A DNA stretch of 64,000 bases, from the NCBI GenBank assembly GCA_009617715.1, contig VTFK01000504.1, positions 1-64,000 on the forward strand, written 5' to 3'. The notes under the pieces were generated by a model. The model ran no database searches, was not told the origin of the DNA, and worked only from the letters and a program-made list of their open reading frames with translations. This stretch comes from Plectrocnemia conspersa. Its lineage: Eukaryota > Arthropoda > Insecta > Trichoptera > Polycentropodidae. A program made the position numbers and the translations under genes. This document shows, one piece after another, positions 49,368 through 62,500 of this stretch. The number at the start of each line of letters is the position of its first letter. Position 1 is the stretch's first letter.

Positions 49368-49490
49368 CTCGGGGCTAACACGCGGGAGCCAAGCCCCGCC
49401 AGAGCCCCTTCGTCAGGATCTCCGGTCAGGAAGCCCCTGATCAGCGTCAAGCCCGAGTTCAGGGAGGCCCCTCACAGGACACCCAACTAG
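49368..49490 (+). other. dac: Candidate in-frame C-terminal extension after the dac UAG
   Basis: Directly after the dac stop the same frame is open for 40 codons to a second TAG at 49488-49490. It reads LGANTREPSPARAPSSGS, then PVRKPLISVKPEFREAP, then HRTPN. GC is about 67 percent (80 of 120 bases) in an AT-rich region. Third positions are G or C in 31 of 40 codons against about 61 percent at positions 1 and 2, which looks like coding periodicity. The elevated GC fades near the second stop. The peptide is Pro/Ser/Arg-rich and probably disordered. Possible explanations are stop-codon readthrough, A-to-I editing of UAG to a Trp codon, or a GC-rich conserved 3' UTR element. An open frame of this length has a fair chance of arising at this GC, so the evidence is suggestive only. 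Confidence 0.4.
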
Positions 49491-49685
49491 AACACACCCA
49501 TCTAAGAATCAGGACAATAAGTAGGCGACGAAGGAATAACCTTAGTGATCTTTCAAAACATATAACATGTGATATGTGTGGAATAATCTCGTGTGTCGCT
49601 CGATCTGATGATCTCAACCGCCAGATAAAATCGCGTCATCGCTCTTCGTCAAAGACTAACATCACACTAGAAAAATTAGTAGTCT

Positions 49686-51636
49686 TGTACATAAATATTA
49701 TTGATGATTTAATATTAATATTAATAATAATAATAATAATAATAACGATAACATTTTGAATGTATTCCTTTTTTCCCCTTAGAAATTTGTATTTCATATA
49801 TGATATAAATTAAAAAGAAAATGAGTTTTGCTTAGTCGTTCGTTGTCAAATTTTCATACTTAACAATACAGTGATGATTTGTATTTTATTTATTTATTTC
49901 ATAAAACAATCGTTCAAATATTGATGACGTTCAAAAAATATTTATTTTATTTATATTAAAAATAAAACATATCATTCATAAAAAAATCATCACTGTATTA
50001 AACTGTATTAAATTTTAGGTACGTATTTAAATTTACATATATTTTATTTATAATTATATAATGTTATAAGACTGCTTGTAAACGCGTATTCTTATTGTTT
50101 TTTTATCCTATTATTTATTCAGTATTTTTTTGTCCAGTCGATCGTTTTATTATATATAGTCAAAACTAATTTAATGACATCGATCTGGTCATCGTTTCTA
50201 AAAAAATTAAGTACAATTTTGATTGATTATATTATTAATTTTTATATTAAAAAATCACCAAATGATTTTCATTCTGAATAGTGATAATTGCGGTCGTAGT
50301 ATTGAAATTAATAATGATAATGATTAAAAATAATAATTAATATGTTGACTGTACAAATTATTAATGTTAGGCTAATTTTGTGAATATAATCAATTGAGAG
50401 TGTAAAATTATCAGATCATTTCTTGTATACATTATTGATTTTACTATGCCATATTTAGTTTGTAAAACATTGATTAAATATTACATGTATTATATATTAT
50501 TATAATTATTATCATATATTCATAAAAAAATAATAATCGTGTGAGTCATTCGGTGTCGCCACATTAGTGTTGTAATATATATAAAAAAAATCATACGTCG
50601 TTTGATATACGGAATGTCTACAAAACTTATAATGTCGTGATAGTCTAAAAATTGAACATGGATTATATATTATTGAAAATAATGTCTGAACGAAATAAAT
50701 ATCTTGAATTTATTTTTTTAATAATTGTGACGAACGATATCGTGTAAATAAAGTGAAAAAAAAAACGACGGATATTACACAAGTTTTATAATATAATACG
50801 AAAGTCGTCGATTTTATACATATAGAATTTGTAAACGAATCGTAAATAAATTGTATATAGTTCGCAAACACATGCATGTATCTTATATGCATGTACATCG
50901 CATTTATGAAGAGTATGGCACTGATTGCTGGCGATCCGAAAGATCACGAGGCGTACTTGTAATAATGATGGTAGTGTAGAGTATACCGTGTCATTGCAAT
51001 CTAGTTTAATTGTATTTTTTTTACATGTATGAATTTAAGGCATTGAGCGAACGATCGAATATACTGTGTATATAAAAAAAATATACGCCATGTATATAAA
51101 AAAAATCAATGTCCTGCGACGAAGCGCGACGAATATTTGTCGTAATTATTATCAAGTTTAAATAATCATTAAAAAAAACGAGAAACTGTAGAATTCGAAT
51201 AAAATAAGTGATATCCTTATATAAATATATATTTAATTAAATGGTAAATTACAAAAAAAATCGTATATATATGTTAAATATATATACCGAATATCAATTG
51301 AATAATTGTTATATGTTTAGGATCGAACTTGAGTGAACGACGTTAATGAATGAGTGAATTTTCATTATGTTTTTGATTTGAAAATTTAGTAAAATTTTAA
51401 AAATTTGTTATGCATGAGTGTATAAGGCACTGTTGTATCATATATGGCAAAAATTGTCCTAATGTGCCATTAAACTATTGTATATCTCATGTATAACATT
51501 GATTTTGTTCGGAGAGTCTTTATGAGACAGTGTTGCTTTAAAGTATTCGTGAGGCGCTTAAATTATGTTTTTCTTTAAATTATTATATATATTGTATCTA
51601 TCTAATCTGGCAAGATTTTTTTCTTATTTGTAAATA
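49686..51636 (+). promoter_or_regulatory. Cluster of Pumilio-type recognition octamers in the 3' UTR
   Basis: Matches to TGTAHATA on the sense strand begin at 49686 (TGTACATA), 50743 (TGTAAATA), 50852, 51067 and 51091 (TGTATATA) and 51629 (TGTAAATA). Two of them overlap an AATAAA. Roughly one chance match would be expected in 2 kb of this base composition by my rough estimate, so six is an excess. Binding by Pumilio is inferred from the motif alone. Confidence 0.35.
49721..49745. repeat. TAA trinucleotide microsatellite in the 3' UTR
   Basis: A TAATAATAATAATAATAA run, likely polymorphic. Confidence 0.8.
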
Positions 51637-51655
51637 AATTATGTGTGTGTGCCTT
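51633..51655 (+). terminator. dac: Probable dac poly(A) signal
   Basis: AATAAA at 51633-51638 is followed within a few bases by a GT-rich run (ATGTGTGTGTGCC). This is the usual pairing of hexamer and downstream GU element. An earlier AATAAA at 50747-50752 is an alternative. Confidence 0.45.
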
Positions 51656-53039
51656 GTATCGTAGATGAAAAGACAAACATTAAAATCAAATTCAAATCGA
51701 ATCTTATTATTATTATTACCTAATCCTTAAACCAGAAACCACATAAATTCCATTACTAACATATAACGAAATAAAAATTAAACTCTACCGCATTGTAGAA
51801 ACGGATCAAAGGGCAATAATATAATAAATAAATCGTGGAATTTTCATTTATCCATATCAGCATGCCCTTTCGCGGATTCCTAGTATATTCGGCGTAAAAT
51901 GAAATACGCCCCCCATATATACTGGTAGCTCCAAAAGTATCCGGCCTGCCTGACATGTTTCAACACTTACTGTATATATATTTTCAAATTATTTTTACTG
52001 TTCGAGACTGATTAATATAAAATCTTTATCGCTATTTAAAAAATACTAGTAAAATTATTTTATATAAATCACATCTTAGTCTTATCAAAATCACCATTTA
52101 ATGTTTATCTCAGATAATGTTAATAGCGTAGTTTAATTGAAATATGACATTTTTTTGGAAATTTTATTTTTTAAAGAATAAATATAAATAAGTTGAATTG
52201 TTGAAATTGAAATATTACTTATGAGAAAAAGGATTTAATATTAACATGAATATAAAATCGGCTTTTTTGACCCATTTTAATATGCATATAAATATAATAT
52301 ACCGTCAAGGCGAAAATTTGTTAACTAATATAGATGTTAAAAATTAGTTAAATCAGCTAGAAAAGTTTTCGTGTGTTCTTTCAAATATTTTTTTTTATTT
52401 AAAACAGTTTATGTTCTAGCACAGGAATGATAAAAATTCAGCTCCGTACGTTTTAAAAAATACTTTCGGATGTGAAAAACTGTTGTTATGTTTCATAAAT
52501 ATATATAATATTAGAATTTGATAAGCTATGAATTAATTCACGAATTTGGGAAAAAAACTTTTATAATACGTGTTATGTTATTTTCTACTACTCTGTAACT
52601 CTCAAATCTCAGATTTTCTAACCTACTTTGTTTATTCAGAACTTATTCAAGAAATCGCTGCCAGTTCGTCAGTCTATATTATACTTGTCAAAAGAATATT
52701 ATCCTTTCTAAGATCCCGCGGGCTCCAAATTGGGTCACTGTTTTTTTTTCTAATTGACAACCGTGTACTTTTCAACAAAAAAAGTTTCATTTCTTCTTTA
52801 TTGCCAGTGGAGAGTGAAAACGAACTGGCTATAATTATTTCTACTAAAGACCTTGTACATTATTATATAAATAATCAGTACATTTTAATAATATTTGTAC
52901 AGTTAAGCCATCTTAGATTCAAGAATTTGCTATTACTATTACTTTGGTCGGAAACTCTGGAAACAGGATTTATAATTTGAAATAAAATATTTATTTATAA
53001 AAAATATTGTTTGTATATATTAAAGCACTTATTTATTTA

Positions 53040-53600
53040 GTGTTTCTTACTTCTCAGTTTTATTAATTTCTCAAAAAATGAGAAATTGATTATATGAAAA
53101 AATATTTCTAAAATAAAATTTATTGCATTATATATTTAATGTATATAGAAAATTTTTTTACAGATTTAATTTACAACAATTTGAATCATTATCTATGCAT
53201 ATAAATTATATTATAGTTAATATTTAAAATATAAACTAACGTAAAAAAGGATATTCATTAATGCATACTAATTATATTTAATAATATATTAATATAATTA
53301 TGATTAAAATATTAAATGCACGTTTAATTACGAGTGTAAAATCTCTCGTATTTTAAAGAAAAAGTTTACAACATATTGTAGTAGGATTTATTGCATTTAC
53401 ATTAAAACATTGACTCTTGTATAATTTAGCCTACGAACGAATATTTACCAAGACTTATTAATACATAAAATTCTTAAATCCTTGATCCTGACATTTTAAA
53501 TTTTTTGTTGACTGGCAAATGTTCAAGGGAAGTCACATGAAATGTTTGCTAGTCGTAATTCCTAGATTCAGTCATAAAACTTATGCCAAAATCAGTATTT
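53040..53600. repeat. Second copy of the unnamed repeat seen at 440-2500
   Basis: ACAGATTTAATTTACAACAA and the following TCTATGCATATAAATTAT match 585-650. ATTGACTCTTGTATAATTTA through CAAGGGAAGTCACATG and CTAGTCGTAATTCC match 2160-2320. It lacks the piggyBac insert, so it could serve as the empty-site reference. Confidence 0.45.
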
Positions 53601-54469
53601 AGCAGATTTATAAAGTAGTAGGAATTTTGAACAGGTAATTTAAAATAAATTTGACTGACATTTTGGAGATGACAAGAAGTAGTAAAATTTATTTAAAACT
53701 CTTAAATTAAATTTAATCAAAATAGCATTATAAAAAAATTGTCGAGAAACTGGTTAAGACAGAAAAACAAAGTCTCCTTTGTTTCAATAATTGCACCCTG
53801 TTAAAAGCAACAAAGAAACAAGTCCGGTCAAATGGCAAAGTTGTTTTTCCGTTTTCTTTTATTATATCAGTCTTTACATTATTAAGCCGTTAATAAGGCA
53901 ATCCGAAAATAATGACCAGAATTGAATGCAAACAACTAATTAATTTACAACACGATAACGCATCGACAAAAGTGATTTCGTTTCACTTAATATGGCCATT
54001 TATGACTTCAATACTTCGCAAAAAAATAAAACAGATACAACAATGTTTTGAAATTATAGATAAGATAAAGGAAAAAATAGCTGAGTGAGCTAACTTACAT
54101 TAAATAATGCATTCCATATTTGTTCACAAGTTAAAATAAACTTTGGTATAGGTACTTGAAATAACAGATATAGACGTTATATTTAATTTCACCAGACTAC
54201 TGAACAGAAAATTTTACATAAAAATTTAGATGCTATTTTTAAATTTACTACATTTTTGCCGAAAATCTCATTAAAATATACTTAAGATTAAAATATATAA
54301 TATAACATATCATCATCCTGCTATTTAACTTTGTATTTTTATAATTAATTTGAAAACATTGTTCAATTTGTTAATGTCTAATTTTTTTATCTTTAGAGTT
54401 TTCGTATATAAAAAGAGTGTCAATATAACACTACTACAATAAAATATATGAATTTAAATGTTTAGTAAA

Positions 54470-54940
54470 TTTTTATTTTACATAGGCCGGACACTTCTTG
54501 ACCATGCGATAGATACTCACGTTGGCCTTTTGTGAAATTTATATTTTTATTTCTTCGCCGTCTCTCGTCAAATAACCGAGACATAAAATATGAATAAAAT
54601 TTCAAAACGATGATTCGTTTCCCGATAGGGGGACGGTCAAGCGAGGGTTGTATCCTATGCTATCGAGAAAGTCTGGACATACCTGTGTGTTTTATGGGAT
54701 ATGTGAGGGGGTGATTTTTTTATTCGGGGAAGAGGAAACGTTGCGTTGACTTATTGACAATCAATTGACATTTTGCTCCGGGAACGAAAACGCGACGATG
54801 ATGATGTCCGACGGGAAAGGGTCGAGAATTTCGCCCCCGGACACGGGGGTTGCTAACCGATGGGGATCACAGGCGCATAAGGCGAACGCGTGCTTTTCAT
54901 TAAAATGCAAATTTTAATAAAATATTAACATAACCGAAAG
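54470..54940. promoter_or_regulatory. Candidate downstream regulatory island
   Basis: GC-rich and unique, with CG-rich segments at 54600-54650 and 54775-54890 (for example GCCCCCGGACACGGGGG). Confidence 0.35.
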
Positions 54941-55699
54941 AAGTGTTTAAACTTTTGCCCCTTAAAAATAATCGTAAAACCCTATGAGGCGTAATAATAT
55001 CAATAATACATACATCTGTCATAATTTTGAATGGGATAAATAAAATGAGGATTAAAATCACTTTTATTTACAATTTTGTGATTGAATCGCCTATGTGATT
55101 CATCACCTAAATTAAGCATAAACCAGTAAAATATTAAACTAAAATAACTGAGGACATTTTTGGTAATATATTTTGTACGCGAAAACTCAAAAAAGTAAAA
55201 AAGTATTAAAAAATATAAAAGAGGCTGAATTTTTTTTTTATAATTTAATAATGGGCGAGACAGGATAAGACAGCATAACTCATACCTGGTCATGCAACAA
55301 ATAAAATATTTATTGTATAGGTGTATACGTTTTCAAAATGACTTTTAATAATAAAAAATATTACAAATGTATATAAATATCAATTATTAATAATGCTTTA
55401 TTATGAAAAGCTTCAAAATGCGCATGAGCAACATATAAAATTTGTATTTCACCACTTGAAAAATTTTATATAATTTAATTAAATTATTTTACAATTTTCG
55501 ATGAAACTCTATACATTTTGTGTAATGCGATTTAATTATATAACGACCTCGTATTTAATAAAGTAATTAGCATTTTAATATGAATTTTACTTATAATAAT
55601 ATAATTTTAAATTATATAGATCCTATCGTTAATCTAAAAGCAATATCTCACATCCATGGAATACCTTTAGTAATATAATAATAGTTTTTGCCGTATGAT

Positions 55700-56260
55700 G
55701 GATATTCACATCATATTAACGCCTCTTCAATGTTCGTTATTTTGATTAATGCTTTACACGTGCCGGTGCTAATTTCAACGCATTTCTAATAACATATTAT
55801 ATTCCATATATTAAATCTATATTTCGTTGTGCATTTATTCATAAAAAAAAATATTTGTTCGTAAAAGACACTTTTTTTCAACCCTACAGCTGAATTTACC
55901 GAGCTGAAATATGTGATACGATTATGGTACACCCATCCATGTCCATAACCGGTGTACTTTTTGTGCGGATTTGTGAGTGGATTTCAATACATATTGGGTT
56001 TGCGTATCACATGCCCCGGATGGGGTGAATTTTATTGACATATGTAGAAAAATGACCCGCGGCCATTTGACTTCAATATTGGATTCCGGCCGCATTTGAT
56101 GACCCTCGTTGTTAAGGCGAGTGTAAACAATTTTAATGACGTGTTTCCCTGCGCAAATCGCTTTTGGGATTGACAGTAAATTAATTTGATTGCTTTGAGT
56201 GAAGAGTGCGAGACATTGGTCATTAATAAGGACTGAAACCTTAAGGGTTAATTAGCTTCT
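55700..56260. promoter_or_regulatory. Candidate downstream regulatory island
   Basis: Unique sequence with GC maxima around 55990-56160, including CACATGCCCCGGATGGGG. The minus frame of 63 codons is uninformative. Confidence 0.3.
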
Positions 56261-56443
56261 GTAATCTATTGAAAAAAATATGTATACATATTTAAAATTA
56301 TATAGATTAGATATCTCATGATTAATCGATCAAGGTTTTATTAATATATTTTAAGATATTCGTTTTTAAATCCCAAGAATTTTTAAAATTTTTGCGCTTA
56401 AAATTTTATGTAAAATGTAAAAATATATATAAAAAAGCTTATA

Positions 56444-57085
56444 TTGTTGAACCAACAGCGCGGGCTTCATTCTGTTAATTCCACTGTCACAAACCTTCTG
56501 TCTTTTACCAAAACAGTGACAGAATCTCTTAATACCTGAATACAAGTAGACGTATGTTATTCTGTATGTTTTCTTCTCGATGACTTAAAATTGTTTAGAT
56601 TTTCCGTCAATCATCTGCCCCTGAGTGTTTGAAAGTGCCATGTTGTATCATAGTCTTGATCTTATTCGTCATCAGACTATTTCTACGATTTCTGTTTAAG
56701 CATGTTTGCTTAAAAAAACTTGCACTAAAGATCTGAAAATCACTTTTGAGGGCAAATTGAGTTCTCTCTATACATAAACGACGTCTGCAAAAAGTCTTAG
56801 AAGATGCTCGGTTTTGTTATAAAGAACGTTATTCATGTCCTATATGAACCTTTAATAAACAGAATTCTTAAATCGGAATCTATAATTTTGAATTATTACA
56901 CGTTGATCTATTTAATGTCAGCAACGAGGAGCTGGTCCAGTTCGTATCATTATTTAATTTTAATTATATATATTTTCGTTTATACACAGAATGTGTTATA
57001 ATTTTGTATATGTATTGTTTTTTATACGATCGTAGCGTAAATCAGGTCACAATGGTCTTAATTTAATTTTAATAAATAAATAAAT
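56444..57085 (+). mobile_element. Internally deleted LINE relic, same family as 19405-20745
   Basis: TTGTTGAACCAACAGCGCGG and TTTTACCAAAACAGTGACAG match 19659-19735. Then, after a deletion of about 270 bp that removes the catalytic YADD, GATGACTTAAAATTGTTTAG matches 20045-20065. AAGATGCTCGGTTTTGTTAT matches 20327-20346. A second gap of about 90 bp precedes GTCAGCAACGAGGAGCTGGT, which matches 20549-20568. The 3' end is an AATAAATAAATAAATT tail. It is noncoding. Confidence 0.8.
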
Positions 57086-59279
57086 TGCTATTCTAAAAGC
57101 TTATTTCAGTGTAAACAACTATTATATACAGTGTTTGATCGCAGATATGGTACGATAACGGCTGTTAAAGTAATTTTTATCTTTTTATTAAAATAAAATA
57201 ATAAAATGAATTCTTCACCATCAGAATTTTTCGACTAAAGTAGTTTAAAAATAATTATTCTTATTTTTTCTGTCTACAATATATAATACATAAATAACTT
57301 TGAGTTTAATTTAAATTAATATATTAGAGATTTATATTTTTTGTTAATTTATTCATGTTATTGCAACGAAATACATAAAATATTATTATTAAGAAATCAT
57401 AAATTTGTAATTATATATAAATATTTTTAGTGTGGAGCATTACCAGAATTTATCAAAGTAAAATAATAAAAGTCCTGGAAAAGTTCAATATGAACCCTAG
57501 TGTTGTTTAATTTATGTTGTGTCTAGAATTTTTAAATTAGTGATTATTATACATATAATTAAAATGACTTTAAATTTTCTGATCTCACCGATTTTCTGAT
57601 TATAAATTAAAATTAAACAAGCTCATTCCGAATATATGTTTAATACAAAAAAATAGTGTGAGTTACAATTCTCCGAATTTCTGATATCTAGTGAATTATT
57701 TTCTCTAAGGTTCATTAAATTTTATAAAATCTAAATCTTTTGTTTTAACTGATAATATTTTCTAATATTATTATATACATTTGTATTGTATAGGTAAATT
57801 TAATGCTATATACTATGTTATAAGAATAAAATATTGTGTTTATTTACCTAATTAAAAACATGATATTGTAATGATTTTTTTTTAAAAGTCCTGTCTTTAC
57901 CTTTAAATATTAGCTCTGTAAAAAGTAACGAATAAAAAAATATTTTGCTAGTATTTAAAAATTTCCGAAAAAATTGTATCTAATTTTATAAAAAATAGCA
58001 TCTTAGTATTTAAAACATCTTACACCTAAAAATAAACTTGAATAGAAAAAATAATAATATTTGCGCTAAAAAGTCCCTGTAATCTTTTAAAATTTGCAAT
58101 ACAAATCTAAAAGAACGTAATAAAATTGTCTTTTAAATAATTTTAAAAATCCATAACTTTTTAAATCTCAAGGTTGAATTCGAAGAATTGTGGTATTCAA
58201 AAATTTTGTATTTAAAAATATGTATTTATATTTTTTTAAATATGTTTGTAATATTTTAATAATTTAAAATAATTATGAATTAAAAAAATCAATTTGACTG
58301 CTTTTTACCTATTTTTTTTAAATAATTGTCTTTATTTTTATCGTTATCAATTTTATGTCCGGCAAAAATGGTTTGATTTTACTAAAATTGTCGAAGTCGG
58401 TAATGTTTGAATTGTCTTTACATCGCTGTTAAAAACTGATTATTATTATTTAATTTGTTAGGTTAGTTTTAATCTAAACTAACTTAATAAATACACAATC
58501 AAACTATTCATGTACAATAAGTGTTACATGAAATTAAATTTGTATAGTTTTCCAGATGAAATGACGGTTTTTAATTAAATATATATTTAAAAGCTAGCTT
58601 TTTTGCCATGTAAAGTTTTATTTTGCTAATTAAAATATTTACAAAAAGATAATTTATTATTAAAACTAAAGCATTTTATAAAGAAGTTTGTTATTATATG
58701 TTATCTTGAGATAAAAGATAAAAAATATTAAATATTTATATTATTATGACCAGGTGTCTGAAAACACTTTTGTACTTAAAATTAAGTCAATTGCATTATT
58801 TGACAACCAGACCAGAAATGCGTGCTTTTGCACACTGAGTGGTTATACAAGGCATACAATGAGCTTGAGCTTCTCAGTTGCTGCACCTACTACAAGACCG
58901 ATCCTATCGTCATAATGGCTGTATTGCATAGATTTTTATAATTCTGATCGAACTATAGTCCGCTTAATTGCTATAGAAAACACGAATCAAATACGACAAT
59001 TATGTGATTAAGAACACTGTTTTCAATATAAAAAATTATATTAAGTTAAGATTTTTATAATTAAATTAAATTCTCTACAATCTGCAATAAAATTTAATAT
59101 AAGAAATACTATAGAGTTATCAGCAAAAAAATATTTTGTTTTGAGCCCGCTTTATTAATTTTAATGCAAAATATTAATATTGTTGTATTTTATATAATAT
59201 GTCAGTATGTTTTATATGTAATTTATGGTCTGTTATCAACATTTTTTTTAAATATTCATGTGTAAGTATAAATCTTAAT

Positions 59280-60180
59280 GAGCAAAGAAATGTCTAAATA
59301 CGTAATACTTATTCACAGTAAACTTCAGGGCGATCTACGTTGATCTTCGTATATATTATACTAATATTCTATACACAAAACATACGATAACATAGAGCAA
59401 ACAGAAATTGCGTCGTGCGGCGTAAGGTTCTTCGCGGTAAGCTTATGAAGCTCGTCGCAACATCACAATTATAATGTATGACTAAATAAATCGATTGTAT
59501 GTACATACAAATGTTTAGCCCAAAAATATAGGTACTTTTATTCTCTATTTTTCCAATCTGGATGCTATCATTATTAAACATTACTATAATGGAATGTGTC
59601 GCGCAATACCTCGTAGAGTTCATTATTTATCGCAACCTTATGTCGTGACCCATCAATGGCCCTTTAATCTGAATGCCAAAATATGTGCTTTATTATCTCT
59701 TTAATGTATTTTACTGTCAATAATTAATGAAATGCCTTGCAGAATATTAGCCAGCTTTATCCAATTAATCATTTCCACTAAAGCGATTATTCTACAAGAG
59801 AGACCAACAGCCGCTATCTTTAGAGTTTAATAACATAACGCGGAAGGACGTAGCTGTATTAGGGTCTACGACGCTCGCGGTCCGTAGAGGGCCGCGCAGT
59901 GACATTCGCGGCTGCTACGACGTCGGCTCTACGCCGTAGCCAATATGCTCGCTTAATTGCGCGCACGTTAATTAAAAACGCCATCATCGCAGCTTTAATC
60001 GCTTTGGCCACGACGACAGCTTCGACAGGTCATCGTACCCAGACGTTTACAATCCATTAAGAATTATCGCTATGAGATTTATTAAACATAAACTAAACCT
60101 AATTGACCTTTAATCGCAAGTCTTAACGATTGTTTAAATCGTCGTTTATGGCGGTAATCAAATTGGAGACTGAGTAACGT
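59280..60180. promoter_or_regulatory. Candidate downstream regulatory island with CpG-dense core
   Basis: The core at 59840-59960 is very CpG-dense and repeats CTACGACG (59865 and 59914). Two short inverted repeats occur: TCTACG (59864) with CGTAGA (59882), and a GGCT-TACG / CGTAGCC pair at 59924-59940. No coding frame. Confidence 0.35.
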
Positions 60181-61779
60181 TGTATATTAGTATTATTATT
60201 TATAACTACTTAATACTATGTGTATGTAACATACACCATTATATAATTCAATCCTTAAACGTGAATTTATTGTATGTTATTCCAATATCACTATTAATAT
60301 AAAAAATATTTTTTCAGTTTGTTACAAATATATGTTTATTTGCATCGATAATGATGAAATCTTAAAATGCAGTTTCAGCAGCATATTTCTTGTTAAAAAC
60401 TGTAAGAAGTTGGTAAAATACATATGGCAATATTTTATACCCCAAATTTAACTGTGTTGTACCAGAAAATTACACTTTTTTGATAATGCATAATGTAAGG
60501 ATCTGAAGTGCATGTTGAAATTTTTTTATAATCGTATCATCATTATTAAAAAAATGTAGTTACTTATATCAAACACAAACCATTATTTATAATAGTTTCT
60601 TTTGTGTATTTTCATTTTTACAAAATGCTTTGATGCCCTATTTTATACAACTTTAATGCAGATTTTTATGATAAAAATGACACGTAACTTAATAAATTTT
60701 AGTGATTCTTACACAACAAATGTCAAGAGACACGACACACGAGCTTCTGAAGTCCCGCGAACCATGCCCGTGGACCTAGCAGCCATTATTGGTGGATATA
60801 CGGTTTACGCAGTACAAAACCATACGATTTTTTTTTTATTTAGTTCATACAACATTAATCAAGATCAAATTTTTAGCTATTTTAATTAATCCAAAAATGT
60901 TGTTTTGAAGCATAAAGCTTTATAATTGTTGTGCATCCTTATGATTAAAGTAACGTCTTCAGTTCGTTGTTAGCAACTGAAGAACGATGCCAATTACTTT
61001 CTTTATTTTCAAAGCTCTTTTATTTACGTTTATTTATCATAGTACATACGTTCCTAAACAGTACACACACGATAAGCATTGTTTAGTTTATAAAGCAGTT
61101 TCTGCTATTTTAGCGCACGTTTTGAACTTATACACAAAATTATCTTATTTTTTCCATTTTAAATCGATAGCTCAATTCAAAGCAAGATTAATAATAAAGC
61201 CGTTACAAAAACTTTCACTTTAAAGTAATATTATTACGAACACGATTAAATGACATATTCATAAAATAAAGTTGAAAACGCAATTATTTTCAACGAGCAA
61301 AACCAATTTTTAATTAGACCATTTAATGTGTTTTTCACTAACGCTTTTTTGTATTTTCGCACGCCCAAAATAACCTTTTATTCACAAAAGTAAATATAAA
61401 TGATTCGCAATTAACCTATATGAGCACTAGAAAGAAACTCATCAAACTCGCATCATATTAATTAACTAAAACAATACCTCTAAGCTTCCATAGTTTATAA
61501 TAAAATTGTGTGTAAGCATTTATATTTTAATTTGCAATGCACATATGTAAAACTATAAGCTATGAGTATGTCTGCGATTTCTTTGTGAGTCTAATCGACT
61601 AAAGTTACAAAAATTTTTTTACAGTATTTTATTAAAAAAAATTTCATTGTGTTTAAAATGTACCCCAGGCTATTTCAAGTCAAAATGTTTTAATTCAATT
61701 TTATAACAATTTTGGAATTTAAATTTTATTATTTAAAAATAATTTTTTTATAAATGAAAATATTTGCTAAAAAACTAAC

Positions 61780-62500
61780 ATTTTTCTAAATAAAAATCGG
61801 GGTATTTCACCACTTTGGCAAGTTATTTTATTCGATTAAAGACCTGACAGTTGAGCAACAATCAAAACAATAAATCAGCAATGCATCTTCGAGCGCATAT
61901 AATAAACGAAATTTATAACGCTCCTGTTGTGCAATTCAAAGGCCAAAATTTACAACTTGGAATGGAATTAATTACATTATAACTGCTACGGCGTTACAAC
62001 ACGCCTCATTCCATACACATAAGAATTATTGCCGAGCTTTTCTTCGCTTGTATATTAAGCTCGCGGGGGTAGAAAGCTGCTGCTCCTTCACGGGGTTGGG
62101 CGGTCGAGTTACCACCTTCGGCATGTTTTCGGCACATAGTATTTTCATTAAAAGTGACACACGTAGTGAGTTAATATAACGCACATAAATATCGCGGATG
62201 TTCCAGTCGGTGTGTTCTGCGTCGCAACTCACCCTCCGCACCTGGAAATAGATTGCATCCCCAGGCCGAGCGTGCGAGGGGGTAGAAGGTGAGCTTAAGT
62301 GGCTAAGACCCGAGACACGAATATCTATATCACTCGTATATCGGATAAAGCTTAGTTTGCACGGGTCCCACGGCAATAATTCACATTGCAGACATAATTG
62401 GAATTCTCACATCGGATCGTATGCGAACGAACACACATACACCTTGAAGCGAGCACCGTAAATATCACGACATTAACGCCGTATTGGATGTTAATTTTTA
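61780..62500. promoter_or_regulatory. Candidate downstream regulatory island
   Basis: GC-richer at 62030-62350. The 116-codon minus frame across it begins MPWDPCKLSF and has no domain I recognise. A conserved noncoding element is the simpler reading. Confidence 0.3.

Larger units (their letters stand above)
49491..51660 (+). other. dac: Probable dac 3' UTR
   Basis: This sequence follows the last coding exon with no splice-like or TE signature and runs to a convincing poly(A) signal. It is AT-rich and carries six matches to the Pumilio-type octamer TGTAHATA. Further AATAAA hexamers, for example at 50747, could give shorter isoforms. The exact end cannot be set without transcript data. Confidence 0.5.

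Noticed and set aside
52570..52980. 136-codon plus-strand open frame downstream of dac
   Set aside because: It begins at a non-ATG codon, is dominated by Leu, Ile, Phe and Ser as AT-rich noncoding DNA gives, and has no motif I know.
62026..62376. 116-codon minus-strand open frame
   Set aside because: No similarity to a known family could be recognised. Codon use is not distinctive and the GC rise extends beyond the frame.
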